The notes: a model not told the origin generated them from the letters alone. A DNA stretch of 64,000 nucleotides from UBA1952 sp965246785 (GCA_965246785.1 CBDFFM010000035.1:52598-116597), one strand, 5' to 3'. Positions 9,233-17,557 are shown, counted from the first letter of the stretch. Numbers and translations: made by a program.

Positions 9233-10030
9233 ATGAGCTTTTCTCCGCCAGAACTACGCACCGTCCAGGTAACACGCTATGTCATGCCGCTACGCGAAGG
9301 GGGCTCCCTGCCCGCAATCGCCGAGGCTGATGATGGCTTTCTTTACGTCCTCAAATTCCGCGGAGCGGGTCAAGGCACGAAGGCGCTGATTGCGGATTTG
9401 CTGGGCGCTGAACTCGCACGTGCTTTAGGATTGAAAGTGCCGGAGCTGGTCTTCGCGGAATTGGACGAGGCTTTTGGCCGTACCGAGCCGGACGAGGAAA
9501 TTCAGGACTTGCTCAAAGCTTCCACCGGCCTCAACCTCGCAATGCACTATCTCTCCGGCGCTATCACATACGACCCCGCTGTTACAAAAGTCGATGCTGT
9601 CCTCGCTTCCAGAATCGTATGGCTGGACTGCCTCATCATGAATGTTGACCGCACCTTCCGTAACACCAATATGCTGATGTGGAAGGGTGAGCTATGGCTC
9701 ATAGACCACGGCGCATCCTTTTACTTCCACAACGACTGGACGGGCTGGGAAGGGCGTGCCGAAAAGCCGTTCGCCCTGGTGAAAGACCACGTGCTGCTGC
9801 CGCAAGCCACGGAGCTGGACACCGCAGACACGGAATGCCGCGCGTTGCTAAACGATGAAATCATTGACGGCATCGTTGCGCTCATCCCTGAAAGCTGGCT
9901 GATGCCCGACCCGCTTTTTGCGGATGCTGCTGCGCAACGTGCCGCCTACGCCACTTTCCTGAAAAGGCGCATTGCTCATTCTCCCCACTTCTTAAACGCT
10001 GCAAAGGATGCACGCCAGGCACTTGTATGA
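9233..10030 (+). CDS. HipA-like kinase domain protein (HipA_2 type)
   Basis: A 265-residue single-domain protein that resembles the short HipA-like kinase family usually paired with DUF3037. Supporting segments are the N-terminal ATP-lobe-like FLYVLKFRGAGQGTKALIADLLGAELARALGL, then LDCLIMNVDRTFRNTNML (position of the HipA catalytic loop, Asp and Asn present) and LWLIDHGASF (DFG-like Asp). I chose the ATG at 9233; a TTG two codons upstream is also in frame. The stop overlaps the DUF3037 gene by 23 bases, so the two are translationally coupled. Substrate and role are not known; a toxin-antitoxin-like function is only a guess from the name of the family. Confidence 0.75.
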   Translation: MSFSPPELRTVQVTRYVMPLREGGSLPAIAEADDGFLYVLKFRGAGQGTKALIADLLGAELARALGLKVPELVFAELDEAFGRTEPDEEIQDLLKASTGLNLAMHYLSGAITYDPAVTKVDAVLASRIVWLDCLIMNVDRTFRNTNMLMWKGELWLIDHGASFYFHNDWTGWEGRAEKPFALVKDHVLLPQATELDTADTECRALLNDEIIDGIVALIPESWLMPDPLFADAAAQRAAYATFLKRRIAHSPHFLNAAKDARQALV

Positions 10031-10391
10031 ATACGCGGTCATCCGCGTGGTGCCGCGCGTGGAGCGGGAGGAGTTTGTCAACGCCGGCGTCATTCTTTAC
10101 TGTGCGAAGCAGCGTTTTTTGCAGGCCGAGTGGATGATGGATGAGGCGCGCATCCGCATCCTCTGGAACGCAGCGCCACTGGGCGAGATAGCGGACGCCC
10201 TCCAATCCATACAGCGCATTGCCGAAGGCGGAAAGGCCTGCGGCCCAATCGGCCATATGGACATGCCAAGCCGCTTCCGCTGGCTCACGGCCTGGCGCAG
10301 CACAATGGTGCAGACGAGCCGTGTGCATTCCGGCTTTTGCGATGATGCTGCTGCCACGCTGGAGCGGCTCTTTGCGGCGCTGGTGGCTTAA
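10008..10391 (+). CDS. DUF3037 family protein
   Basis: A 127-residue protein matching DUF3037 in length and motifs: YEYAVIRVVPRVEREEFVNAGVILYC near the N-terminus and DMPSRFRWLTAWRSTMVQTSRVHSG in the second half. The latter resembles the family's hallmark R-F-W-L-x-A-x-R-S-x-x-x-Q-x-S-x-x-H. It overlaps the HipA-like gene. The function of the family is unknown; the conserved pairing suggests a complex or an antagonist pair. Confidence 0.8.
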   Translation: MHARHLYEYAVIRVVPRVEREEFVNAGVILYCAKQRFLQAEWMMDEARIRILWNAAPLGEIADALQSIQRIAEGGKACGPIGHMDMPSRFRWLTAWRSTMVQTSRVHSGFCDDAAATLERLFAALVA

Positions 10392-10474
10392 ATGTTGCGG
10401 ATGATAACCCCATGATAACCCGCTGACGCATACGCCGCCGCTACTTTAGCCTTCGCTGACTAAAGCGCGCCGCT

Positions 10475-10585
10475 ATGCATCATTATTCGTACGAAACGCC
10501 GCCTTCCAATCCCTTTCGGCTCCTGCTCAGCGGGATTGTTTTTCTGTTGCTGATACTGCTTATTGCCATTCATGCACATGCATAG
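10475..10585 (+). CDS. Small single-span membrane protein (36 aa)
   Basis: A short frame from ATG 10475 to TAG 10585. It encodes a polar N-terminus (MHHYSYETPPSNPF) followed by one strongly hydrophobic segment (RLLLSGIVFLLLILLIAIHA). The clear transmembrane design argues for a real gene, although length alone gives little support. Its stop codon is the first three bases of a family C palindrome. Function unknown. Confidence 0.45.
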   Translation: MHHYSYETPPSNPFRLLLSGIVFLLLILLIAIHAHA

Positions 10586-10612
10586 GAACGCGCCGCTGCA
10601 AGGGCACTCCTA
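10583..10612. repeat. Family C palindrome (variant) between convergent genes
   Basis: A 30-base imperfect palindrome, TAGGAACGCGCCGCTGC then AAGGGCACTCCTA. It begins with the TAG that stops the small membrane protein on the plus strand. It ends with the complement of the TAG that stops the AIM24-family gene on the minus strand. Closely related copies lie at 14130-14160 and 53716-53745. Confidence 0.75.
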
Positions 10613-11407
10613 CCAGCCGTCGCCGTCCAGCAGATTGCCGAGGCCGCCAAGCATACTGCCTTCTTCCTTGCGTTTAAATGTTGCGTATTGCAGGATGCGG
10701 CTCGCCAGCCGGCTCACAGGAAGCGTTTGAATCCAAACGGTGCCCGGGCCGCGCAGGGTGGCAAAGAACACGCCTTCACCACCGAAAAAGATATTCTTCA
10801 CGCCGCCAATGAACTGGATGTCATATTCCACGCCGCCTGTGAAGCCGACAATGCAGCCGGTATCCACCTTCACCAGCTCGCCCGGCTGCAGCTGGCGCTC
10901 CAGTACGTGGCCGCCCGCGTGTAAGAACGCCATCCCATCGCCTTCCAGCTTTTCCATAATAAAGCCTTCGCCGCCGAAGAGGCCGGTGCCGAGGCGTTTT
11001 GAAAACTCAATGCCCACGCTTACGCCTTTGGCGGCGCACAGGAAAGCGTCTTTCTGGCAAATGACGCGCCCGCCGAGCGCCTCTAAATCCAGCGGTACAA
11101 TCTTGCCTGGGTAAGGGGATGCAAACGAGACACGCTTCTTGCCCTGTACCATATTGGTGTAAGCGGTCATGAAGAGGCTCTCGCCTACCAGCAGGCGCTT
11201 GCCGGCGGAGAAGAGCTTGCCCATGAGGCCGCCGCCGCTGCCCTGCTGGGAGCCGTCGCCGAAGATGGTTTTCATCTGGATGCCGTCGTCCATCATCATA
11301 AAGGCCCCGGCCTCGGCGATGGCCGTCTCCTGCGGGTCAAGCTCTACCTCCACATACTGCATCTCCTCGCCGAAGATTTTATAGTCTATCTCGTGATTGC
11401 TGCGCAT
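10610..11407 (-). CDS. AIM24 / TIGR00266 family protein
   Basis: A 265-residue protein of the AIM24 family, whose bacterial members form a beta-sandwich/trimer fold without an assigned enzyme activity. Recognisable parts are the N-terminal 'MQYVEVELDPQETAIAEAGAFMMMDDGI' segment, a glycine-rich insertion (GSQQGSGGGLMGKLF) and the repeated glycine-containing strands GEGVFFATLRGPGTVWIQTLP towards the C-terminus. It is probably cytosolic, since there is no signal peptide. It ends in a family C repeat that supplies its TAG. Confidence 0.88.
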   Translation of the reverse strand: MRSNHEIDYKIFGEEMQYVEVELDPQETAIAEAGAFMMMDDGIQMKTIFGDGSQQGSGGGLMGKLFSAGKRLLVGESLFMTAYTNMVQGKKRVSFASPYPGKIVPLDLEALGGRVICQKDAFLCAAKGVSVGIEFSKRLGTGLFGGEGFIMEKLEGDGMAFLHAGGHVLERQLQPGELVKVDTGCIVGFTGGVEYDIQFIGGVKNIFFGGEGVFFATLRGPGTVWIQTLPVSRLASRILQYATFKRKEEGSMLGGLGNLLDGDGW

Positions 11408-11463
11408 GGCCGCAAGTTAAGATGACCGGCATTGTAGAATAGTTATGTCGCATAAGCCAAAGG

Positions 11464-12309
11464 ATGATGAGCAACGAGCCGGCAAACAAAAAATTCTCCG
11501 CATCTTTCGCTGCTATGCTGCCTGCCAACATTACTGAAGTCATCGCCGTCCTGGAAGACATCATGAACGACTGCGAGCGCACGGGCAACCGCCTCGGCTA
11601 CTTCGCCGCGCTCTACCACAAGGTTACGTGCCGCGTTCGCGACGGCATTGCCGCCGGCGAGTTTGAAGACGGCCCGCGTATGGAGCGGCTGGATGTCACC
11701 TTCGCCAATCGCTACATCGCGGCCTGGCAGGCGGCGCAGGATAGCGGGAAGCCCAGCGAGTCATGGGCAGTTTCGTTCGGCGCCGGCGGGCAACGGCGCG
11801 TACTGGTTTTGCAGCATCTGCTGCTGGGCATGAATGCGCATATCAACCTTGACCTCGGCATTGCCGCCGCCGAAATTGCTGCTGCCGAAGGCATGCCCGC
11901 CATCCGCAAAGACTTTGCAGCCATCAATGGTATTCTTGCCCTGCTGACGGGCGATGTAATGACGAGCCTGCGTCGCGTATCGCCGCTGCTCTCGCTTATG
12001 GGGCTGCACCAGACACGCAACAATTCCATCCTCATTCAGTTCAGCCTCTCCAATGCGCGTGACGGAGCGTGGTGCTTTGCAGAAGAGGTGTTTGATGCTA
12101 AAACGGCGGGAAAGATGGACGTCATTGCGGAGCGCGATAAGGGTATCGCAGAATTGGGCACCGGCCTCCTGCAGGCAACGGGCCTGATGCGCGTCACGCT
12201 GTGGCTCATCCATCTTTTTGAGTGGAAGCGGCCAGCCCGCATCATCCGGCAATTGCGCAGCGGTACGCCCGCCATGATAAAGACCAGGAATAAAGTGGAT
12301 AACGCTTAG
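11464..12309 (+). CDS. DUF5995 family protein
   Basis: A 281-residue helical protein resembling DUF5995. Useful landmarks are CERTGNRLGYFAALYHKVT, RMERLDVTFANRYIAAW, and LVLQHLLLGMNAHINLDLGIAAAEIA (a conserved His/Asn/Asp helix that could bind metal). Two ATGs in tandem (11464 and 11467) are equally good starts. The function of the family is unknown. It is divergent from the AIM24 gene, with about 55 bases between them. Confidence 0.75.
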   Translation: MMSNEPANKKFSASFAAMLPANITEVIAVLEDIMNDCERTGNRLGYFAALYHKVTCRVRDGIAAGEFEDGPRMERLDVTFANRYIAAWQAAQDSGKPSESWAVSFGAGGQRRVLVLQHLLLGMNAHINLDLGIAAAEIAAAEGMPAIRKDFAAINGILALLTGDVMTSLRRVSPLLSLMGLHQTRNNSILIQFSLSNARDGAWCFAEEVFDAKTAGKMDVIAERDKGIAELGTGLLQATGLMRVTLWLIHLFEWKRPARIIRQLRSGTPAMIKTRNKVDNA

Positions 12310-12314
12310 GCTAG

Positions 12315-12360
12315 GCCGTAGGGATAGCCGACATAATAACCAAGGATTTTAATCCCTTGA
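12315..12360. repeat. Family B palindrome overlapping a gene end
   Basis: Contains CCGTAGGGATAGCC, then ATAATAACC, then the palindromic core CAAGGATTTTAATCCCTTG (12341-12359). The order matches the copy at 29.7 kb. On the minus strand the core encodes the last residues (SRD) and the TAA stop of the arginyl-transferase-like gene. Confidence 0.75.
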
Positions 12361-13059
12361 GACCTTTACAAACGCTGCCTCCGCACGCCGCTCCGCGTGT
12401 ATAGACGCGGCATACGGAATCCAGACGCCGCGCGCGGGGTCCCACAGCTCCATACGGTCAGGGCCGGCCAGCAGCTTATAATCAAACTTGGGGAAGTTGA
12501 GGGCGACATAGCCGGGATAATAGTAGCGCTTACCCGTTTCGGCCGCATATCGCAGGCCTTCCAGGTACATCCAAAGACCGGGGCTGTACTTGCTATAGTC
12601 GGGGTGGAAGAAATTGAGGATGCCGGCGCAGCTTTCCATGCCTTCATCAAAATAGCCGACGCCTACAATGCGCGTCCCGTCGCGCAGCAGCCACATGCGG
12701 CCGGGAAAGTTGTCTGCACCGGTGTGGGGGCCAAAGAGGCAGGCGTGCACCGAAGCATTTCCATCAAAATCTATGGACGCGCGGTAGATGGCATAAATAG
12801 CTTCTATCTCCTCAGTAATGGCGGCAGGGTGCAGGGAGAGGGTAAGAGCGCGGCAGCGTTTAGCGAGCTTCAGGTGACGGTTGTTTGGCTGAAAATCCTT
12901 CAGATTCACTCGCGCCCAGATGACGCGCACACGGCGGCCATCGTCGGTGCGGGCATAGTCCAGCGTGAAGAGGCTTTGCTGCACCCGGTAGTAGCCGGCG
13001 GCGAGCATATTGTCCATCAGCTCGGGGGAAAGCGGATTGTTCAGGGCTATGAAGTCCAT
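12349..13059 (-). CDS. Arginyl/leucyl-tRNA-protein transferase-like protein (ATE/Bpt C-terminal fold)
   Basis: A 236-residue protein that aligns in pattern with bacterial Bpt / eukaryotic ATE1. The N-terminus MDNMLAAGYYRVQQSLFTL parallels the Bpt start but lacks its cysteine pairs. It then shows VRVIWARVNLKDFQPNNRHLK, the GNAT-like core RIVGVGYFDEG, and the acceptor motif YYYPGYVALNFPKFDYKLLAGPDRMELWDP, close to the family's YYLGYYI...MDYK...P. Known members transfer Arg or Leu to protein N-termini for N-degron recognition. The loss of the N-terminal Cys residues is either a lineage feature or a sign of changed function. Confidence 0.72.
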   Translation of the reverse strand: MDFIALNNPLSPELMDNMLAAGYYRVQQSLFTLDYARTDDGRRVRVIWARVNLKDFQPNNRHLKLAKRCRALTLSLHPAAITEEIEAIYAIYRASIDFDGNASVHACLFGPHTGADNFPGRMWLLRDGTRIVGVGYFDEGMESCAGILNFFHPDYSKYSPGLWMYLEGLRYAAETGKRYYYPGYVALNFPKFDYKLLAGPDRMELWDPARGVWIPYAASIHAERRAEAAFVKVSRD

Positions 13060-13108
13060 GCGCTACGGTGTGGTCGTCTTCTTCAAAAATAGCGCAAAGA
13101 GTTCAGTC

Positions 13109-14095
13109 TCATATCGCCAGCCCGATGCTCCGCGAATGCGCCAGCGCCGTCTTGCTGTGGGTGAAGTAGCAGACTTCCACGCCTGCCGCCTTCATCTCAG
13201 CCTCATACCGGCGCGTGCGCTCCAGATGCGCCTTCACCCGGTGGCGGATATATACGGCTATGATGCGGCCCGGAAAGTTGCGGATAATGCTGGAGTAGAT
13301 GTGCGGGTCGCGCTGGGTATCGTCGCCCATGAGCACGTAACGCTGGTTCGGGAATTCTTCCAGAATGCGCACTACGCGGGTGAACTTGCCGTCGTGGTTG
13401 TTGCCGCCGGTATTCCAGAATGAGTGCAAGGCTTTCATGGAGTTCAGCAGGAAGATGCCCTCTGGCATGTTGTGCGAGCGGCAAAACTCCTTCAGGTAAT
13501 CATAAAGATTCCATTCCGAAGAAGAAACGTAGAAAAACGGGTTTGGCTTGTCCGGCATGGCGCCGCCGCCAAGAGACAGTGCCCGGTAATGCTCCGGCGC
13601 ACCGGTAAAGGCCTCGCGCGTGCGGGCATTGTGCGAAAGGATAGTGGCGAGGCGGTGGACTATGCTGTCGGTATTCGTGATGAGAAATGTGTCGTCAATG
13701 TCGGAGATGACTGCGAATGGCGCGTCGTGCGGCATGTAGATTTTTCCTTCGGCTTTCACGGAAGGATTATCTATCAGCTCAGCTGCTATATCGCCCCACG
13801 GCCCGGCAATCGGCTGTGAAGGCGGCCATTCATCTGCAAAGAAGCCGTCATCTGCCGCCTGGATTTCCCTGACATCAGCGCCCAGCCGGATGCGCACCTT
13901 GGCGTGCGCGATGGGATGTACGTTGAAAAGGCGCAGCATAGCGGGCGCATTGTGTAGGAAACCGTCTTTATACAGTTCCGGATGCTGTGGGGGGCCGAGC
14001 AGGGCGTGCCCCATTACCAGTACACGGTCGGCATCGCCATAACTGTGGTAAAGCCGTAGTTGGGGCCGTGGCGCGGAGATTATAGAGGAGAGCAT
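13109..14095 (-). CDS. App1-type phosphatidate phosphatase (DUF2183)
   Basis: A 328-residue HAD-like protein with the App1 catalytic signature SDIDDTFLITNT (nucleophile Asp132 and acid/base Asp134). The second motif is YVSSSEWNLYDYLKEFCRSHNMPEG, and the motif around ALMGDDTQRDP/LMGDDTQRDPHIYSSI matches the conserved DSGxxD region in position. The yeast homologue dephosphorylates phosphatidic acid; bacterial substrates are less certain. The N-terminal 120 residues form a beta-rich domain usual in the family. It is divergent from the lipid kinase gene, which suggests a shared role in phospholipid metabolism. Confidence 0.87.
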   Translation of the reverse strand: MLSSIISAPRPQLRLYHSYGDADRVLVMGHALLGPPQHPELYKDGFLHNAPAMLRLFNVHPIAHAKVRIRLGADVREIQAADDGFFADEWPPSQPIAGPWGDIAAELIDNPSVKAEGKIYMPHDAPFAVISDIDDTFLITNTDSIVHRLATILSHNARTREAFTGAPEHYRALSLGGGAMPDKPNPFFYVSSSEWNLYDYLKEFCRSHNMPEGIFLLNSMKALHSFWNTGGNNHDGKFTRVVRILEEFPNQRYVLMGDDTQRDPHIYSSIIRNFPGRIIAVYIRHRVKAHLERTRRYEAEMKAAGVEVCYFTHSKTALAHSRSIGLAI

Positions 14096-14129
14096 GGGCT
14101 GAATCCTGCTCTAACAATGTGCCACGGTA

Positions 14130-14160
14130 TAAGAACGCGCCGCCGCCAGGCGCGTTCCTA
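14130..14160. repeat. Family C palindrome between divergent genes
   Basis: TAAGAACGCGCCGCCGCC followed by AGGCGCGTTCCTA forms a hairpin with AACGCGCC/GGCGCGTT arms. It is the reverse complement of the 53.7-kb copy at all but one or two positions. It lies in the 75-base gap between the App1-like and lipid kinase starts, so here it sits in a promoter region, not at a gene end. Confidence 0.8.
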
Positions 14161-14170
14161 CAAATACAAT

Positions 14171-15043
14171 ATGAGACTCCTCTTCGTCATCAACCCAACC
14201 TCCGGCGGCACCACCAAGGAAGCCTGGGAAGCCGGCATCGCGGCCTACTTCAAAGAAAGCCCGCACAGCTACGAATGGTACGAGATGAAGGGCGAAGGCG
14301 ATGTAGGCACCCTTCAATACTGGATGGCCCATTGGCGCCCTGACCGTGTAGTGGCCGTCGGCGGCGACGGCACCCTGAAATTCCTTGCCGAAAATCTCCA
14401 TCATACCGGCATGCCAATTGCCTTCCTGCCCGCAGGCTCCGCCAACGGCATGGCGAAGGAGCTGAATCTGCCCGCAACCATTCCTGAAGGCTTAAAGGTT
14501 GCCGTAGAAGGAAGGCCGAAGAAGATGGATATCATCCGCATCAACGGCGAGCATATCTCTATCCACCTTGCCGACCTCGGGATGAACGCCCAGCTCGTCA
14601 AGTACTTTGAGCAAAGCGACCGCCGCGGCATGTGGGGCTACGCCCGCGAGGTGCTGAAGGTGCTGCGCAAAAAGCAGCGCATCTCTATGAAGCTGGAGAT
14701 AGACGGCAAGACGCTGGAGCGCGAGGCGTGGATGGTGGTCATCGCCAACTCCCGGCTCTATGGTACCGGCGTTGCCATTAATCCGGACGGCTCGGTGCAC
14801 GATGGCGTGTTTGAAATTGTCCTCCTGAAAGAGCTTTCCCCCTGGGAAATTTTAAAGATGGTGCTGCGCAACCGCCGCTTTAATAAGAAAAAGGTGGAAG
14901 TGCTTGGCGCGAAGAAGGCGAAAGTGACGGCAGCATCGCCGGTATATTTTCAGGTGGACGGCGAGTACATCTGCGAATGCACCGAACTGGACTGCGCCAT
15001 CGAGGAAGGGGCGGTGGAGATGGTTATTCCGCCCAGCGTTTAA
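14171..15043 (+). CDS. Diacylglycerol/lipid kinase (DagK/YegS family)
   Basis: A 290-residue kinase of the diacylglycerol-kinase/sphingosine-kinase fold. It begins MRLLFVINPTSGGT and has the nucleotide-binding GGDGTLKFLAENL at about residues 63-75 and the SANGMAKEL motif just after, both hallmarks of the family. The C-terminal beta-sandwich contains LYGTGVAINPDGSVHDGVFEIVLL, also typical. It phosphorylates a lipid alcohol with ATP at the cytoplasmic membrane. The ATG at 14171 fits the family start; the frame is open further upstream but encodes an Arg-rich stretch over the repeat. Confidence 0.9.
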   Translation: MRLLFVINPTSGGTTKEAWEAGIAAYFKESPHSYEWYEMKGEGDVGTLQYWMAHWRPDRVVAVGGDGTLKFLAENLHHTGMPIAFLPAGSANGMAKELNLPATIPEGLKVAVEGRPKKMDIIRINGEHISIHLADLGMNAQLVKYFEQSDRRGMWGYAREVLKVLRKKQRISMKLEIDGKTLEREAWMVVIANSRLYGTGVAINPDGSVHDGVFEIVLLKELSPWEILKMVLRNRRFNKKKVEVLGAKKAKVTAASPVYFQVDGEYICECTELDCAIEEGAVEMVIPPSV

Positions 15044-15055
15044 TTTCCTCCTGAT

Positions 15056-15082
15056 GTAGGGACACGCTGCACGTGTCCCTAC
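15056..15082. repeat. Family E hairpin overlapping a gene end
   Basis: GTAGGGACACG, then CTG, then a CACGTGTCCCTAC arm: an almost perfect inverted repeat. Its right end, read on the minus strand, is the TAG stop of the DUF72 gene (15079-15081). No long T-run follows on either side. Confidence 0.75.
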
Positions 15083-15813
15083 GTGTTGCCGCAAAGCGCA
15101 GTTAATCGTGCCGCATCCCTCGGCGCAAATCCGTGAATATCGTTGTTGAAAAAGGCCCAGACTTCCTTGCCTTCCGCTGCCCAGCGCTTCATCTTTTCTG
15201 CGTAATCCGCCAGCTCCTCATCACTGTATGGCGAGGCATATAATTCCCGCGGCCCGTGAAAGCGCAGATACACATCGCCGGAAGTCACTGCTTCTGAATA
15301 CGGCCAATGCACGCCGGAGCTGTTGACTACAAGGCCTACGCTGTATGCTTCCATCATCTGTAAACTTTCCGGCGTCAGCCAGCTTTCGTGGCGCACTTCC
15401 ATTGCCACCCGGCATGGCTGGTACTGACGCAGCGCTTCATAAAATCGCCCGGCTATTTCCGGGTAAAACTTCAGGCGGTCGGGCAGCTGCACCAGCACCG
15501 GCCCCATCTGCGGCATCAGCGGCTCAAAGATGTTGAAGAAGCGGGCCAGCGGTTCCTCCGGGTCGCGCAGCTTCTTCATGTGGCTCAGGTAGCGGCTCAT
15601 CTTCGGGCAAAAGAGAAAGCCTTCCGGCGCTTCTGCAGACCAGCGGGCGACTGTTTCCTCGCTCGGCAGGCGGTAAAATGAGGCGTTGATTTCCACACAT
15701 GAAAAGCGCGCTGCGTAGTACGCAAACCAGGCTCTTGCAGGCAGGCCTTTCGGATAAAAATCATCCCGCCAATGCTTATACGAAAAGCCGGAGGTGCCGA
15801 TATGGATGGGCAT
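15079..15813 (-). CDS. DUF72 (YecE-like) TIM-barrel protein
   Basis: A 244-residue protein with the N-terminal hallmark MPIHIGTSGFSYKHWRDDFYP. It also has VEINASFYRLPSEETVARW, FCPKMSRYLSHMKKL, MGPVLVQLPDRLKF, AMEVRHESW and DVYLRFHGPRE, in the order of the DUF72 family. The C-terminus contains EVWAFFNNDIHGFAPRDA, another family signature. The ATG at 15813 is preferred to an upstream one at 15834. A TIM-barrel is known for the family; its reaction is not established. Confidence 0.92.
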   Translation of the reverse strand: MPIHIGTSGFSYKHWRDDFYPKGLPARAWFAYYAARFSCVEINASFYRLPSEETVARWSAEAPEGFLFCPKMSRYLSHMKKLRDPEEPLARFFNIFEPLMPQMGPVLVQLPDRLKFYPEIAGRFYEALRQYQPCRVAMEVRHESWLTPESLQMMEAYSVGLVVNSSGVHWPYSEAVTSGDVYLRFHGPRELYASPYSDEELADYAEKMKRWAAEGKEVWAFFNNDIHGFAPRDAARLTALCGNT

Positions 15814-15869
15814 GAGTCGTTCGTAGTTACCCATTCGGCTTTCTTAAAAGTCACGCCGCCTTTGCGGTC

Positions 15870-15954
15870 GCAGTCTGCTCGCCCAATCTTTGTCATTCCC
15901 GAAGGGAATCTCACAGAAGCTGCGAGCAAAGATTCCCTTCGGGAATGACAAAAG
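15870..15954. repeat. Family A palindromic element with 23-bp arms
   Basis: This is the best-preserved copy. TGCTCGCCCAATC leads into a left arm at 15888-15911 (CTTTGTCATTCCCGAAGGGA and ATCT) that pairs with 15930-15953 across an 18-base loop. It fills the space between the DUF72 gene start and the MtfA-like gene. Confidence 0.85.
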
Positions 15955-15997
15955 TCGCTGAGGATTATGTTCTGTTGGAATAATAACACCCACGCTC

Positions 15998-16840
15998 TTG
16001 CAGCCGCAAGGCACGACTTTAGAAAAGCCAGCCGTTGTGAACTACTTCTTCCTCGCCGGCTCCCTCGCCATCTTTCTCCTCATCCTTTTCAACTCCTTCC
16101 GCAAGCGGAAAGCTGCAGCCGCCCCAAATGTCTCCCCGCGCAAAGCCCACCGCCTGCTGATGAAGTACGTCCGCTTCTACAAAGGGTTGACACGCGACGA
16201 GCAGGCTTCCTTCCGCATCCGCTGCAAAGACTTTCTGGACAAAGTAGCCATCACGCCTGTGGGCAAGGTAAAGGTCAAAACCCTTGACCGCATCTACGTG
16301 GCCGCAGCTGCCATTATCCCCATCTTCCGCTTCCCGGACTGGCGCTACAATAACCTCAATGAGGTGCTGATTTATCCCGGCACCTTTTCCAAGGATTTTA
16401 AGAATGAGGGCAACGTCCTCGGCATGGTGGGCGACGGCGCCATGCACCGTACTATGATTCTTTCCATCGGCGCGCTGCGTACCGGCTTTGAGCAGTGGGG
16501 CCGCGGCAACACCGCAATCCACGAGTTTGTGCATCTCTTAGATAAGGCAGATGGCGCGGTGGACGGCGTCCCCGAAGCCATGCTCCCAAAAGAACTGACA
16601 GAACCATGGATGCAATACATGCACCGAACTATTGAAGAAATCCGCGCAGGCAAGACAGACATCAATCCGTATGCTGCCACGAGCGAAGCGGAGTTCCTGC
16701 CGGTGATTTCAGAATACTTCTTTCAGCGGCCGGAAGATTTCAAGGCGAAGCACCCGGAGCTGTGGGATTTGCTGGTGGAGATATACGGTGTACCGGAGCC
16801 GGCTGTGGAAGCCGCAGGAGAGGAAGGCGGGGCAAAATAA
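15998..16840 (+). CDS. MtfA-like zinc peptidase (M90)
   Basis: A protein of about 280 residues with the zinc motif HEFVHLLD (His175, Glu176 and His179, counted from a TTG at 15998). In E. coli, MtfA binds the Mlc repressor and has weak aminopeptidase activity; whether that link exists here is unknown. Unlike E. coli MtfA, the N-terminus is a membrane anchor (YFFLAGSLAIFLLILF). The start is uncertain: the TTG at 15998 or the GTG at 16037, which would remove 13 residues, both keep the anchor. The central motif WRYNNLNEVLIYPGTF is also family-typical. Confidence 0.83.
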   Translation: MQPQGTTLEKPAVVNYFFLAGSLAIFLLILFNSFRKRKAAAAPNVSPRKAHRLLMKYVRFYKGLTRDEQASFRIRCKDFLDKVAITPVGKVKVKTLDRIYVAAAAIIPIFRFPDWRYNNLNEVLIYPGTFSKDFKNEGNVLGMVGDGAMHRTMILSIGALRTGFEQWGRGNTAIHEFVHLLDKADGAVDGVPEAMLPKELTEPWMQYMHRTIEEIRAGKTDINPYAATSEAEFLPVISEYFFQRPEDFKAKHPELWDLLVEIYGVPEPAVEAAGEEGGAK

Positions 16841-16931
16841 GAACATCCGGCTGCCCGGTTGTGTCGCTAAGACGCAACTCTTTTCGGGCATGATTTTACT
16901 CCGCGTCCCTTGCAAAATCCCCTGCTACAAC

Positions 16932-17525
16932 ATGGCTAAATCTACAAGCGCCCCAAAAAGCGCGAAGCCTGCCGATGCGCCCGAAAAAGCGAAAGGCAAT
17001 GCGCAACCTGCAATCCCATCTGGCAAGACCGAACCGGCCCTGATGGAGCTATTCGTCAGCGAGCTGAAAGACATTTACTGGGCCGAAAACCAACTGGTAA
17101 AGGCTTTGCCTAAAATGCAGCAAAGCGCAACTACCGCCGCTCTTGCAGATGCAATCGGCAACCATTGGGAGCAAACGCAGAATCAAGTAGCGCGTCTTGA
17201 ACAAATCTTTGCGCTTCTCGGTAAAAAGCCAATCGCCAAAAAGTGCGATGCTATGGAAGGCCTTACCAAAGAAGGCGAAGCAGTTATTGAAGAAACCGAA
17301 GCCGGCAGCGCCACGCGCGACGCAGGCATCATCATCGCCTCACAGAAAGTAGAGCACTATGAAATCGCGGCCTATGGCGGCCTTGCGCAACTGGCGCGTA
17401 CCCTCGGCCTTGCAGAGGCAGTAGGCATTCTGGAAGAAACCCTCGCAGAGGAAAAAGAAAGCGACCGCCTGCTGACGGAGATTGCTGAAAGCGGCATCAA
17501 CTACGAGGCGGGCGAGGAGGCGTAG
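16932..17525 (+). CDS. DUF892 / YciF-type ferritin-like protein
   Basis: A 197-residue protein. The first 45 residues are Lys/Ala/Pro-rich and probably disordered; the rest is a four-helix ferritin-like domain. Landmarks are LMELFVSELKDIYWAENQLVKALPKMQQSA, CDAMEGLTKEGEAVIEE, RDAGIIIASQKVEHYEIAAYGGL, and ILEETLAEEKESDRLLTEIA. Glu and His residues in these helices could form a di-iron site. Relatives are induced by osmotic or oxidative stress. The ATG at 16932 was chosen because the frame upstream overlaps the MtfA-like gene's end. Catalase follows 300 bases later. Confidence 0.9.
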   Translation: MAKSTSAPKSAKPADAPEKAKGNAQPAIPSGKTEPALMELFVSELKDIYWAENQLVKALPKMQQSATTAALADAIGNHWEQTQNQVARLEQIFALLGKKPIAKKCDAMEGLTKEGEAVIEETEAGSATRDAGIIIASQKVEHYEIAAYGGLAQLARTLGLAEAVGILEETLAEEKESDRLLTEIAESGINYEAGEEA

Positions 17526-17557
17526 AAGAATGCTTCTTACATCTCTCGTTACATAGC

